Origin: Clostridium tyrobutyricum DSM 2637 = ATCC 25755 = JCM 11008
GTDB taxonomy: Bacteria; Bacillota; Clostridia; Clostridiales; Clostridiaceae
DNA length: 41,324 bases
NCBI RefSeq assembly: GCF_000359585.1
Contig: NZ_APMH01000014.1
Coordinates: 1 to 41,324 of the forward strand
Direction: 5' to 3'
Part shown: positions 8,286 through 16,966 of the stretch, piece by piece
Numbering within the stretch: position 1 is the first letter of the stretch
Layout of the letters: every line of letters begins with the position of its first letter
Notes under the pieces: generated by a model
Databases searched by the model: none
The model's input: only the letters and a program-made list of their open reading frames with translations
Told to the model about the DNA's origin: nothing
Position numbers and translations under genes: made by a program

Positions 8286-8639
8286 ATGAAACAAGTATAT
8301 ATTATTTTACGTCCAAATAGATATTATGAAACAAAAGATGCGTTGATAGAAAATAATTTTTTCTCCTTAAGTAGCAAAGATGTTCTTGGAAGAGGCAAAA
8401 GTAGTGTAGATTATGTTGCAAAAAATGGATCGGAACTACCGCAATATAGCAAACATTCTTTTGTTGCAAAAAAATTGATAGAAATATTTTGTAGAGATGA
8501 AGATGTTGAAAAGTTAATTAATATAGTTAAAAGAGTGAATCAAACAGGAAATTCTGGTGATGGTAAAATATTTGTGATTAATGTGGAAGACGGTACAAGA
8601 ATTAGAACTGGTGAAAGCGGGATAAATTCTTTGATGTAA
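8286..8639 (+). CDS. PII-family nitrogen regulator, NifI2-like
   Basis: Second PII-superfamily protein, 117 residues, resembling NifI2: IILRPNRYYETKDALIENNF, VLGRGKSSVDYV, a longer divergent T-loop and the conserved GNSGDGKIFVINVEDGTRIRTGE tail. NifI1 and NifI2 are known to act as a heteromeric pair, and this gene lies directly after a NifI1-like one. I start at ATG 8286, which has GGAGG about 8 bases upstream; the in-frame TTG at 8274 is too close to it. The pair probably responds together to 2-oxoglutarate. The T-loop here (AKNGSELPQYSKHS) shares little with classic PII proteins, so the target is likely a specific one. Confidence 0.85.
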   Translation: MKQVYIILRPNRYYETKDALIENNFFSLSSKDVLGRGKSSVDYVAKNGSELPQYSKHSFVAKKLIEIFCRDEDVEKLINIVKRVNQTGNSGDGKIFVINVEDGTRIRTGESGINSLM

Positions 8640-8674
8640 TATAGAAATTTGAGTAAAAATAAGGAGGAGCAAGT

Positions 8675-9733
8675 ATGAAAAAATTAATTAAGAGGATTGC
8701 ATCAATATCAATTATGTTAGTAATGTTCATGACAATATTTTCTGGCTGTCAAAGTAAGGCAAGCAAAAGTAATAAATCAAGCGAAAACAAGGTTTATAAG
8801 TTGGGAATTTCGGCATATCCAGCCTTTTATACATGGTATATTACCCAGGCTGAAGGACTTTTTAAGAAAAGGGGAATAAATGTAAAGTTGGTTTATTTTC
8901 CAGTGTATAGCGATAGTGTACAGGCGTTTAATACAGGGAAAATTGATATGTTGTCTGCAGCTGTGCCTGATATTATAGCTCCTTATGTAAATGGAATTGG
9001 TTTAGAAACAGTATTATTATTAGATAATTCTAATGGTGCAGATGGACTAGTAGCTAGAAATGGAATAAATAGTATTAAAGATTTGAAAGGAAAATCTGTT
9101 GCTACTGAATATGGAACAATAGAACATTTCTTCTTATTAAATGCATTAAAAAAGGAAGGTATGACAGAAAAAGATATTAATTTTGTGAATTTATCCGTAT
9201 CAGATGCAGCACCAGCATTCCTATCCGGAAAAGTAGATGCAGCATGTTTGTGGGAACCATCACTTAGTAAAGCACTAGCTAAAAAGGACAGTAAACTATT
9301 GATAAGTTCTAAAGATACTCCAGGATTAATTCCAGATGTATTGGTTGCCAACAAGGACATGACTGAAAATGGAAAAGATGATATTAAAAAAGTTGTAAAT
9401 GCATATTATGATTCAATGGAATTTTATGCGAAAAACAAAGATAAAGCTATTCAGGATATGGCAAAAGGAGCTGTAATTTCTGCAAGTGAAATGAAGATTG
9501 CTATGAGTGGTTCTAAGTTGTTTACTGCTGAATCTGCTATAGATGCAATGGATAAAAAACAGGATAACTATTCATATTTACCTTATACAACAGAAAAAAT
9601 TGCGCAGTTTTTGCAAAATGTAAAAATGATTGATGAAATGCCTGATGATACTACAAAAATGTATAACAGTGCTTATTTAAAAGAAGTGATAAAAGATGGA
9701 AAATCTACTTCTGTTCCAGATACTACAAAATAA
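8675..9733 (+). CDS. ABC transporter substrate-binding lipoprotein (NitT/TauT/SsuA family)
   Basis: Extracytoplasmic solute receptor, 352 residues, anchored to the outer face of the membrane by a lipid. The signal peptide is followed by a lipobox IFSGC with the lipidated cysteine at residue 25. The mature part has the NMT1/SsuA pattern: KLGISAYPAFYTWYITQAEGLFKKRGINVKLV, an AFNTGKIDM loop, IKDLKGKSVATEYGT and FLSGKVDAACLWEPS. Members of this family bind nitrate, taurine, sulfonates, cyanate, urea-like or guanidine-like solutes. The permease and ATPase genes follow, and the operon context points to guanidine or urea as ligand. The ligand cannot be read from the sequence. Ribosome binding site AAGGAGG. 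Confidence 0.88.
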   Translation: MKKLIKRIASISIMLVMFMTIFSGCQSKASKSNKSSENKVYKLGISAYPAFYTWYITQAEGLFKKRGINVKLVYFPVYSDSVQAFNTGKIDMLSAAVPDIIAPYVNGIGLETVLLLDNSNGADGLVARNGINSIKDLKGKSVATEYGTIEHFFLLNALKKEGMTEKDINFVNLSVSDAAPAFLSGKVDAACLWEPSLSKALAKKDSKLLISSKDTPGLIPDVLVANKDMTENGKDDIKKVVNAYYDSMEFYAKNKDKAIQDMAKGAVISASEMKIAMSGSKLFTAESAIDAMDKKQDNYSYLPYTTEKIAQFLQNVKMIDEMPDDTTKMYNSAYLKEVIKDGKSTSVPDTTK

Positions 9734-9771
9734 TTTATATTAAGTTTATTACAGGTGGAAGGGGATATACT

Positions 9772-10566
9772 ATGAAGAAATTTCTTAGAATACGAAAGAA
9801 TATTGATAAAAGATTGTATATGATAGTGGCAACTATATCTTTTGTACTTTTTATTGTAGTATGGAATTTTGCAAGTGTTTCCGGTATTGTAAACCCTGTC
9901 TTTTTGCCGGCACCTACAAAAGTTGTTCAAACAATAGTTAGAAGCTTTGCATCGGGAATTATATGGAGCGATTTATATATAAGTTGCTATAGAATATTTA
10001 TGGGCTTTTTATATGCAGTAATTGTAGGTATAATAATTGGAATATTGGTAGGGTGTTTTTCTGAAATTGAAGCATTTATACGTCCGTTAACTGAGTTTAT
10101 TCGTTATCTACCAGTACCAGCATTTGTACCACTTATTATGATATGGTTTGGAATAGGAGAACAAGCTAAAATTGCAGTTATATTTTTAGGAACATTATTT
10201 CAGTTAATTCCAATGGTAGCAGATGATGTTAAAGCAGTACCAGAAGATTTTATAAATGCAGCATATACGTTAGGTGCTTCCAGAGGTAAGGTGCTATGGA
10301 AAGTAATTATTCCAGCTGTACTTCCTAAATTAATGGATACTTTAAGAATGATGATGGGATGGGCATGGACATATTTAGTAGTTGCTGAATTGGTTGCTGC
10401 CAGTTCCGGACTTGGATACAGTATATTAAAAGCTCAAAGATATTTGAAGACAGATGTAATGTTTGCATATATTTTAATTATAGGATTATTAGGACTTGTT
10501 ATTGATAGGACCTTTGCCATTGTCAGCAAGCGAGTATTTGCATGGTCAGAAGGGGGTAATCAATAA
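9772..10566 (+). CDS. ABC transporter permease (SsuC/TauC family)
   Basis: Inner-membrane channel subunit, 264 residues, with about six hydrophobic segments. The cytoplasmic EAA loop that docks the ATPase is seen as LGASRGKVLWKVIIPAVLPK. The ending AWTYLVVAELVAASSGLGY is typical of NitT/TauT permeases. Its stop codon overlaps the ATPase start by one base (TAATG), which indicates translational coupling. It is expected to form a homodimer with two copies of the following ATPase. Confidence 0.9.
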   Translation: MKKFLRIRKNIDKRLYMIVATISFVLFIVVWNFASVSGIVNPVFLPAPTKVVQTIVRSFASGIIWSDLYISCYRIFMGFLYAVIVGIIIGILVGCFSEIEAFIRPLTEFIRYLPVPAFVPLIMIWFGIGEQAKIAVIFLGTLFQLIPMVADDVKAVPEDFINAAYTLGASRGKVLWKVIIPAVLPKLMDTLRMMMGWAWTYLVVAELVAASSGLGYSILKAQRYLKTDVMFAYILIIGLLGLVIDRTFAIVSKRVFAWSEGGNQ

Positions 10567-11408
10567 TGTTTAAAAAAGGTGTTAAAGTAAAAAATCAGGT
10601 GGAAGATGGCGGTAAGCTTGAAGCAACATTGGCTAATAGCAAGCTTTTAGGTAAAAATGTTACTAAAATTTACAAGGGAAAAAAGAAGAGTACTTTGGCT
10701 ATCCAAAAAACCAACTTTGAAATACTGGATAATGAGTTTGTATGCATTGTAGGACCATCTGGATGCGGAAAATCAACATTATTAAAAATGATAGCAGGGC
10801 TGGATGATGTATCCGAAGGATCAATTTTTCTTGATGGAAAACAATTATCTGGTCCGGGAGCAGACAGGGGGGTTGTTTTTCAATCATATTCTCTATTTCC
10901 ATGGATGACTGTTGAGAAAAATATCAAATTTGGGTTAAAACTTAAAAAGATGCCAAATGTTAAAATTGATGAAATTGTAAATAAGTATCTAGGATTAATT
11001 GGATTAACACAATTTAGAAAATGTTTACCTAAGGAATTATCTGGTGGTATGAAACAAAGAGTTGCCATTGCAAGAGCTTTGGCAAATAGTCCTGAAATTC
11101 TATTGATGGATGAGCCTTTTGGTGCATTGGATCCCCAAACAAAATCTAAAATGCAGCTTTTGATGAGGCAAATATGGCAAAAAGAAAAGACAACAATTAT
11201 ATTTATTACTCACGATATAGAAGAAGCGGTATTTCTATCAACAAGAGTTTATGTTATGGGTACTAATCCAGGAAGGATTATATCGGAAGTCCCTGTATAT
11301 CTTCCGTATGATAGAGATCTAGATTTGAAAGATACTAGGGAGTTTATTGAACTGAGAAGAAAGGTTACCAAAATTTTGCACAGTGGTGAAAGTGAAGAAA
11401 CAGTATAA
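10566..11408 (+). CDS. ABC transporter ATP-binding protein (SsuB/TauB family)
   Basis: Powers the importer. It has all ABC motifs: Walker A GPSGCGKST (residues 63-71), Q-loop FQSYSLFPWMTV, signature LSGGMKQR, Walker B ILLMDEPFGALD and H-loop ITHD. The family-typical TNPGRIISEVPV follows. The first 30 or so residues are an extra, charged N-terminal extension before the ABC fold begins. If translation instead begins further in, no better start site is visible, so I keep the overlapping ATG. Its 280 residues are slightly longer than most SsuB proteins because of this extension. Confidence 0.9.
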   Translation: MFKKGVKVKNQVEDGGKLEATLANSKLLGKNVTKIYKGKKKSTLAIQKTNFEILDNEFVCIVGPSGCGKSTLLKMIAGLDDVSEGSIFLDGKQLSGPGADRGVVFQSYSLFPWMTVEKNIKFGLKLKKMPNVKIDEIVNKYLGLIGLTQFRKCLPKELSGGMKQRVAIARALANSPEILLMDEPFGALDPQTKSKMQLLMRQIWQKEKTTIIFITHDIEEAVFLSTRVYVMGTNPGRIISEVPVYLPYDRDLDLKDTREFIELRRKVTKILHSGESEETV

Positions 11409-11435
11409 TACTAATTTGGATCGGAGTGATGATTT

Positions 11436-14400
11436 ATGTTTAATAAAATACTTATTGCTAATCGTGGAGCAATTGCAGTAAGAATTGAAAGAACATTGAA
11501 AAAAATGAATATAAAGTCTGTGGCAGTATATACAAAAGCAGACCAGGACAGTTTACATGTGGATTATGCTGATGAAGCTTATTATCTGGGAGATGGAACA
11601 GTATTAGAAACATATTTGGATTCAGATAAAATTATTGAAATTGCGAAATCTTCCGGAGCCCGAGCTATTCATCCTGGGTATGGTTTTTTAAGTGAAAATA
11701 GCGACTTTGCAAGAAAATGTGAAAAGAACAATATCAAGTTTATTGGACCGCTGCCAGATCAAATGGAATTGTTTGGACTTAAACATTCAGCCCGTAAAAT
11801 TGCAAAGAAAGCAAAGGTTCCAATGTTGGAAGGCACAGGACTTTTAGATAATGTGGAGGAAGCAGTAAAAACAGCAGGTAACTTAGGATATCCGGTTATT
11901 TTAAAAAGTACGGCTGGCGGCGGCGGAATTGGTATGAGAACATGTTTTAATGAGGAAGAGTTGAAGTCAGCATATGTTTCATGTAGTTATTTGGCTGGGG
12001 CTAATTTTAATAATGCAGGACTATTTCTTGAAAAATATTTAGAAAAAGCAAGGCATGTAGAAGTGCAGATATTTGGAAATGAATATGGAGAAGTAATTGC
12101 TTTATCCGAAAGGGATTGTTCTGTACAAAGACGTAATCAAAAAGTATTAGAGGAAAGCCCTGCCTTCGGTATTTCAGAAGTCACTAAAAAATCAATGCAT
12201 GAGGCAGCTAGAAACATTGCACTTCAGGTTGGATACAGAAGTGCAGGAACAGTTGAATTTTTATATGATTCTTCTGAAGAAAAATTTTATTTTTTAGAGG
12301 TAAATACGCGGCTGCAGGTGGAGCATGGAGTTACAGAAGAAACATTAAATATTGATTTGGTAGAATGGATGATAAAGGAAGCAGCTGGCGAGTTAAAAGA
12401 TTTATATGCTTTAGTTGATGAGCCAGAAGGTTTTAGTATTCAGGCAAGAATTTATGCAGAAGATCCAATGAGAAATTTTGCACCTAGTGCAGGAAAACTT
12501 GATAAGGTTAAATTTTCAAAATCTGCCCGTATAGAAACCTGGATTCAAGATAATACAGTTGTTACTTCTAACTATGATCCAATGCTTGCTAAAATTATTG
12601 TAAGATCTGATACCAGGGAAAATGCAATAGAAAAAATGAATTTAGCCCTACAGGAAACCAACATATATGGTGTAACTACTAATATTGATTATCTAAATTC
12701 TTTTATTAATACACAAGACTATAAAAATGGTGATTTAAGTACTCATATGTTAGATGGATTTACTTATAAGGAAAGAAAAATTGAAGTACTGGATGGAGGA
12801 GTTCAGACTACAATTCAAGATTATCCTGGACGGCTTGGATATTGGGATGTGGGTGTTCCACCAAGTGGAGCTATGGATAATTTTTCATTCAGGATTGGCA
12901 ATAGAATACTTGGTAATGATTTAAATGCTCCGGGAATTGAGTGTACTTTGAGAGGAGGAAGCTATAAATTTCGTGATGATATGACAATCTGTCTTACTGG
13001 TGCAGATATGAAAGCCAAATTGGACAATAATATCATCCCTATGTATAAAGCTATTTCGGTAAAAGCTGGTGAAATATTAGAACTTGGCAAAGTAGTAAAG
13101 GGTATGAGAACTTATATATTGATAAAAGGCGGTTTGGATGTTCCAACAATATTAGGCAGCTCATCAACATTTGCATTAGGAGGTTTTGGTGGTCATGGTG
13201 GTAGAACCCTAAAAACGGGAGATTTGATACACGTTAATTTAGAAGGTGAAACTGGCACATGCTCAATAAAAAAAGAAAAATTATATAAATATACTGAAAC
13301 CTGGAATATCGGTGTTGTTCCTGGACCGCATTGTACAACGGAATTTTTAAAAAAAGAGTATTTGGAACAACTTACAAATACTGAATGGGAAGTACACTTT
13401 AATAGTGATAGAACAGGAGTAAGGCTTATCGGGCCCGCACCTTTATGGTCAAGAGAAGATGGAGGTGAGGCAGGGCTGCATCCATCAAATGTTCATGACA
13501 CAGCATATGCAGTTGGTACTATTGATTTAACCGGTGATATGCCTATTATTTTAGGACCGGACGGACCAAGCTTAGGAGGATTTGTATGCCCTGTTACGAT
13601 CCCATCAGGAGAGTTGTGGAAAACAGGACAGCTTGTACCCGGCAATAAAGTTAAATTTTATTTAATTTCCATTGAAACAGCAGAAAAAATTAGAAGAGAA
13701 CAAGAACAGTATTTGGAAAATATTACAATGAAAAAGGAACTAGAACTTCCAGAACTTAATAAAACAGAAGTATTAGATTGCAGGTATCCAATTTTGAAAC
13801 AGATTGACAAAGATAAAGAAATTTCATTATGTATTCGATCGGCAGGAGATGAATATGTATTAGTTGAATATGGTGAAATGAAAATTGAAATGAAACTACG
13901 TATTAGAGTACATGCTTTAATGGAATTAATAAAACAAAATAAATATATTCCGCTAATTGATGCAACCCCGGGTATTCGTTCATTACAAATTCATATTGAT
14001 TCCACTAAAATGTCTATTTGTAATTTAGCAGATGAAATTGTAAAATTGGATAAACAAATTGGTGATTTAAGTAGTTTTAAGATTAAATCACGTAAAATTA
14101 AAATGCCATTATCTTGGAATGACCCAGGTGCACAGTTAGCAATAGAAAGATATTATCAAAACGTAAGACCGAATGCACCTTGGTGTCCAAGCAATATTGA
14201 ATTTATTCGAAGAATAAATGGCTTAGATTCAATAGAAAAGGTCAAGGAAATATTGTATAGTGCAACTTACTTGGTTATGGGGCTTGGAGATGTTTATTTG
14301 GGTGCGCCCGTGTGCCTTCCATTAGATCCGAGACAGAGATTGGTTACAACAAAGTATAATCCAGCAAGAACTTGGACACCTGAGAATGCTGTTGGAATTG

Positions 14401-15029
14401 GTGGAGCTTATATGGGAGTTTATGGTATGGAAGGCCCTGGTGGGTATCAATTGGTTGGGAGAACGATACAGACCTGGAATCCTATAAGATCAACAAAAAG
14501 TTTTAAAAAAGGGAAGCCATGGCTTTTAAATTTCTTTGATCAAATTCAATTTTATCCAGTATCTGCAGAAGAACTTTTGCAAATTAGGGAAGATTTTTTA
14601 AGAGGCAGATATGAAGTAGAGATCGAAAATACGGTTTTTGATTATGGACAATATTTAAGATATTTAGAATCTATTAAAGAAGAAGAAGAGAAGTTTAAAA
14701 AACATCAAGTGGAATTTTTTAATATAGAAAAACAGATGTGGAAAGATAAAGGACTGGATAAGTTCGTTTCACAACATAACGAAGGTGGGGTAGGAGAGCT
14801 GGAAATACCAGAAGGAACTATACCAGTTTATTCAAATATGCCGGGAAGTGTATGGAAAATACTTGTACAAGTTGGGAATAAGGTAAAAAAAGGCGATTCT
14901 ATAATTATAGAGGAAAGTATGAAGATGGAATTTCCTCAAAATGCTCCTTGTGATGGAACTGTACAAGAAATTTATGTTAAAGAAACAGAAAATGTATCAA
15001 GTGGACAAATATTAGTTACTATTAATTAG
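11436..15029 (+). CDS. Biotin-dependent guanidine/urea carboxylase
   Basis: 1197-residue multidomain enzyme that uses ATP and bicarbonate to carboxylate guanidine (or urea). Order: biotin carboxylase at about 1-445 (glycine-rich ATP loop GGGGIGMR, VEVQIFG, ERDCSVQRRNQK, LEVNTRLQVEHGVTE); AHS2/KipA-like carboxyltransferase half at about 448-760 (TTIQDYPGRLGYWDVGVPPS, GPDGPSLGGFVCPVT); AHS1/KipI-like half at about 820-1040 (DATPGIRSLQIH, GLGDVYLGAP, NPARTWTPENAVGIGGAYMG); and a C-terminal biotinyl domain with EESMKMEF, biotinyl lysine near 1163. There is no fused allophanate hydrolase; that is the next gene. Urea and guanidine carboxylases share this architecture. The two DUF1989 pairs upstream favour guanidine. 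Substrate-discriminating active-site residues were not assigned because that needs an alignment. Confidence 0.9.
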   Translation: MFNKILIANRGAIAVRIERTLKKMNIKSVAVYTKADQDSLHVDYADEAYYLGDGTVLETYLDSDKIIEIAKSSGARAIHPGYGFLSENSDFARKCEKNNIKFIGPLPDQMELFGLKHSARKIAKKAKVPMLEGTGLLDNVEEAVKTAGNLGYPVILKSTAGGGGIGMRTCFNEEELKSAYVSCSYLAGANFNNAGLFLEKYLEKARHVEVQIFGNEYGEVIALSERDCSVQRRNQKVLEESPAFGISEVTKKSMHEAARNIALQVGYRSAGTVEFLYDSSEEKFYFLEVNTRLQVEHGVTEETLNIDLVEWMIKEAAGELKDLYALVDEPEGFSIQARIYAEDPMRNFAPSAGKLDKVKFSKSARIETWIQDNTVVTSNYDPMLAKIIVRSDTRENAIEKMNLALQETNIYGVTTNIDYLNSFINTQDYKNGDLSTHMLDGFTYKERKIEVLDGGVQTTIQDYPGRLGYWDVGVPPSGAMDNFSFRIGNRILGNDLNAPGIECTLRGGSYKFRDDMTICLTGADMKAKLDNNIIPMYKAISVKAGEILELGKVVKGMRTYILIKGGLDVPTILGSSSTFALGGFGGHGGRTLKTGDLIHVNLEGETGTCSIKKEKLYKYTETWNIGVVPGPHCTTEFLKKEYLEQLTNTEWEVHFNSDRTGVRLIGPAPLWSREDGGEAGLHPSNVHDTAYAVGTIDLTGDMPIILGPDGPSLGGFVCPVTIPSGELWKTGQLVPGNKVKFYLISIETAEKIRREQEQYLENITMKKELELPELNKTEVLDCRYPILKQIDKDKEISLCIRSAGDEYVLVEYGEMKIEMKLRIRVHALMELIKQNKYIPLIDATPGIRSLQIHIDSTKMSICNLADEIVKLDKQIGDLSSFKIKSRKIKMPLSWNDPGAQLAIERYYQNVRPNAPWCPSNIEFIRRINGLDSIEKVKEILYSATYLVMGLGDVYLGAPVCLPLDPRQRLVTTKYNPARTWTPENAVGIGGAYMGVYGMEGPGGYQLVGRTIQTWNPIRSTKSFKKGKPWLLNFFDQIQFYPVSAEELLQIREDFLRGRYEVEIENTVFDYGQYLRYLESIKEEEEKFKKHQVEFFNIEKQMWKDKGLDKFVSQHNEGGVGELEIPEGTIPVYSNMPGSVWKILVQVGNKVKKGDSIIIEESMKMEFPQNAPCDGTVQEIYVKETENVSSGQILVTIN

Positions 15030-15042
15030 GGAGGAAATTTCC

Positions 15043-16770
15043 ATGATAGATGGTAAATTGACAATTTCATATCTTAAGAGGGGCTATAAGAAAGGTATTT
15101 TTACCCCAGAAAATATATGTTATGAAATTATAAAAAGAGCGAATGAAACAGCTGATATGAATATTTGGATAGTTCCTCCTTCCATGGAATTTATTCAACA
15201 ATATTTAGACAATTTAAAAACTTTGAATAAAGAAAAGGCACTGTTGTGGGGTATTCCATTTGCTATTAAAGATAATATTGATATAAAAGGAATATATACT
15301 ACGGCAGGATGCAGAAACTTTGCATATATGCCAAGAGAGCATGCAACAGTAGTGAAACTTTTAATAAAAGAAGGAGCTATTCCTGTTGGAAAGACTAATC
15401 TTGATCAATTTGCCACTGGACTTGTAGGGACAAGAAGTTTATTTGGAGAAACTCATAATTCTCTTAAACCTGAATTAATTAGTGGTGGTTCCAGCTCAGG
15501 CTCAGCAGTTAGTGTAGCTATGGGACAGGCAGTTTTTTCACTTGGAACAGACACAGCAGGTTCCGGGAGGGTACCGGCAGCATTGAACAATTTAGTAGGT
15601 CTTAAACCAAGTTTAGGTGGATGGTCTACAAAAGGAGTTGTTCCAGCTTGTGCTTCACTAGATTGTATTACAGTTTTTACACATAATTTAGAAGATGCAA
15701 AATTGGTAAATAAAATAGCATGGCATTATGATAAACAATGTTGTTGGTCAAAGAAACTTAATTGGGTAAAAGAAAAAATGCCTGAAAAAATATGTTTACC
15801 TGATAGTGAATTGGAGTTTTATGGTGATTATGCAGAACAATATAAGTACAATTGGAAAATGTTTGTTAAAACTGTAGAAAAAATGGATATTCCTATTGAA
15901 TATGTAGATTATAAAATATTTGCTGAAGCAGCAGCTATTCTATATGATGGACCTTGGATTGCTGAGCGATGGTCAGATCTTGGAGGTTTTGTTGTAAAAA
16001 ATGAAAGTCATGAAATGGTTCCTGTTACTGAAAGTATTTTAAAAAGCGGTAATAAAGACACTTTAAAAGCAGATTCTGTATTTAAAGCAATGCATCGTTT
16101 AGCAAAAATAAAATGTGAGGTAAGAAAAATATTAAAAGACAGTATTTTGCTACTACCAACTTGTGGGGGAACATATACAAGAAAGCAGGTTGATGCAGAT
16201 CCTATTGAAACTAATAGTAATATGGGGCTTTATACAAACCATTGCAATTTATTAGAACTTTCAGCATTGGCATTTCAAGCAGGTTTTATTGAAGAGAAGA
16301 TTCCTTTCGGCGTCACCAGCTTTGCATTGAGTGAAGAAGATGGAATTAATCTAGCATTTGCCAAAGTATGGCAATCAGTTTATTTAGAAGACAGGATGAT
16401 TCCTTTAGCTGTTTGTGGATTGCATATGCGAGGATTGAGTTTAGAGACTCAGCTAATTAATATAGGTGCAAAATTTAAATCAGAAAGGAAAACATCCTCT
16501 AATTATAGATTGATAAAATTACCAACTAACCCCTCTAAGCCGGGCTTGATTAGGGTAGGTAATAATGGACAAAAGATTCAATTAGAAATATGGGATGTTC
16601 CTATAAAACAATTAGGTGAATTTTTAGAAAAAATTCCAGAACCATTATGTATAGGAAAAGTTGAACTTGATGATGGAAGGAGGGTATCAGGCTTTATTTG
16701 TGAAAGTTATATGCAGTCCCAAAGTGAAGATATTTCAAAATTTAAAAGTTGGAGGAATATCAATAAGTAA
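15043..16770 (+). CDS. atzF: Allophanate hydrolase
   Basis: Hydrolyses allophanate to two ammonia and two CO2, the last step of the pathway encoded here. It is an amidase-signature enzyme with the Ser-cisSer-Lys triad: K76 in PFAIKDNID, the cis-serine in SGGSSSGSA (about S150) and the nucleophile S174 in DTAGSGRVPAA. Residues from about 460 match the C-terminal domain of AtzF, which removes the CO2 group from the intermediate (LETQLINIGAKF, YRLIKLP, GLIRVG, GKVELDDGR). The 575-residue length is near normal for two-domain AtzF. It starts 13 bases after the carboxylase with ribosome binding site GGAGG, so the two are translated from one message. A terminator lies 140 bases downstream. Confidence 0.93.
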   Translation: MIDGKLTISYLKRGYKKGIFTPENICYEIIKRANETADMNIWIVPPSMEFIQQYLDNLKTLNKEKALLWGIPFAIKDNIDIKGIYTTAGCRNFAYMPREHATVVKLLIKEGAIPVGKTNLDQFATGLVGTRSLFGETHNSLKPELISGGSSSGSAVSVAMGQAVFSLGTDTAGSGRVPAALNNLVGLKPSLGGWSTKGVVPACASLDCITVFTHNLEDAKLVNKIAWHYDKQCCWSKKLNWVKEKMPEKICLPDSELEFYGDYAEQYKYNWKMFVKTVEKMDIPIEYVDYKIFAEAAAILYDGPWIAERWSDLGGFVVKNESHEMVPVTESILKSGNKDTLKADSVFKAMHRLAKIKCEVRKILKDSILLLPTCGGTYTRKQVDADPIETNSNMGLYTNHCNLLELSALAFQAGFIEEKIPFGVTSFALSEEDGINLAFAKVWQSVYLEDRMIPLAVCGLHMRGLSLETQLINIGAKFKSERKTSSNYRLIKLPTNPSKPGLIRVGNNGQKIQLEIWDVPIKQLGEFLEKIPEPLCIGKVELDDGRRVSGFICESYMQSQSEDISKFKSWRNINK

Positions 16771-16839
16771 CTGAATTTATACATTTTTGTTACTAATGAT
16801 AGGTGAATGTTAATATAAAATTAGAAAATAAAAAATATA

Positions 16840-16860
16840 AAGTTCTATATGCAAGAACTT
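16840..16860. repeat. Inverted repeat with the same half-sites as the operon's upstream palindrome
   Basis: AAGTTCT (16840-16846) and AGAACTT (16854-16860) flank 7 bases. The same two 7-mers occur in the opposite order at 4846-4852 and 4861-4867, upstream of the operon. No T tract follows, so it is not itself a typical terminator. Confidence 0.4.
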
Positions 16861-16907
16861 AGATCTATATAATTAGAGGGCAATTTAATAATTTTATAAA
16901 TTCATCA

Positions 16908-16937
16908 ACCCGGGACTTTTTAAAGTCACGGGTTTTT
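16908..16937 (+). terminator. Terminator of the carboxylase/allophanate hydrolase operon
   Basis: GC-rich 12-bp stem with one mismatch (ACCCGGGACTTT 16908-16919 against AAAGTCACGGGT 16922-16933), followed by five Ts. It also lies at the 3' end of the convergent Rpn gene. Confidence 0.8.
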
Positions 16938-16966
16938 AATCAATCTGAGAGATGATATGAATCTCT

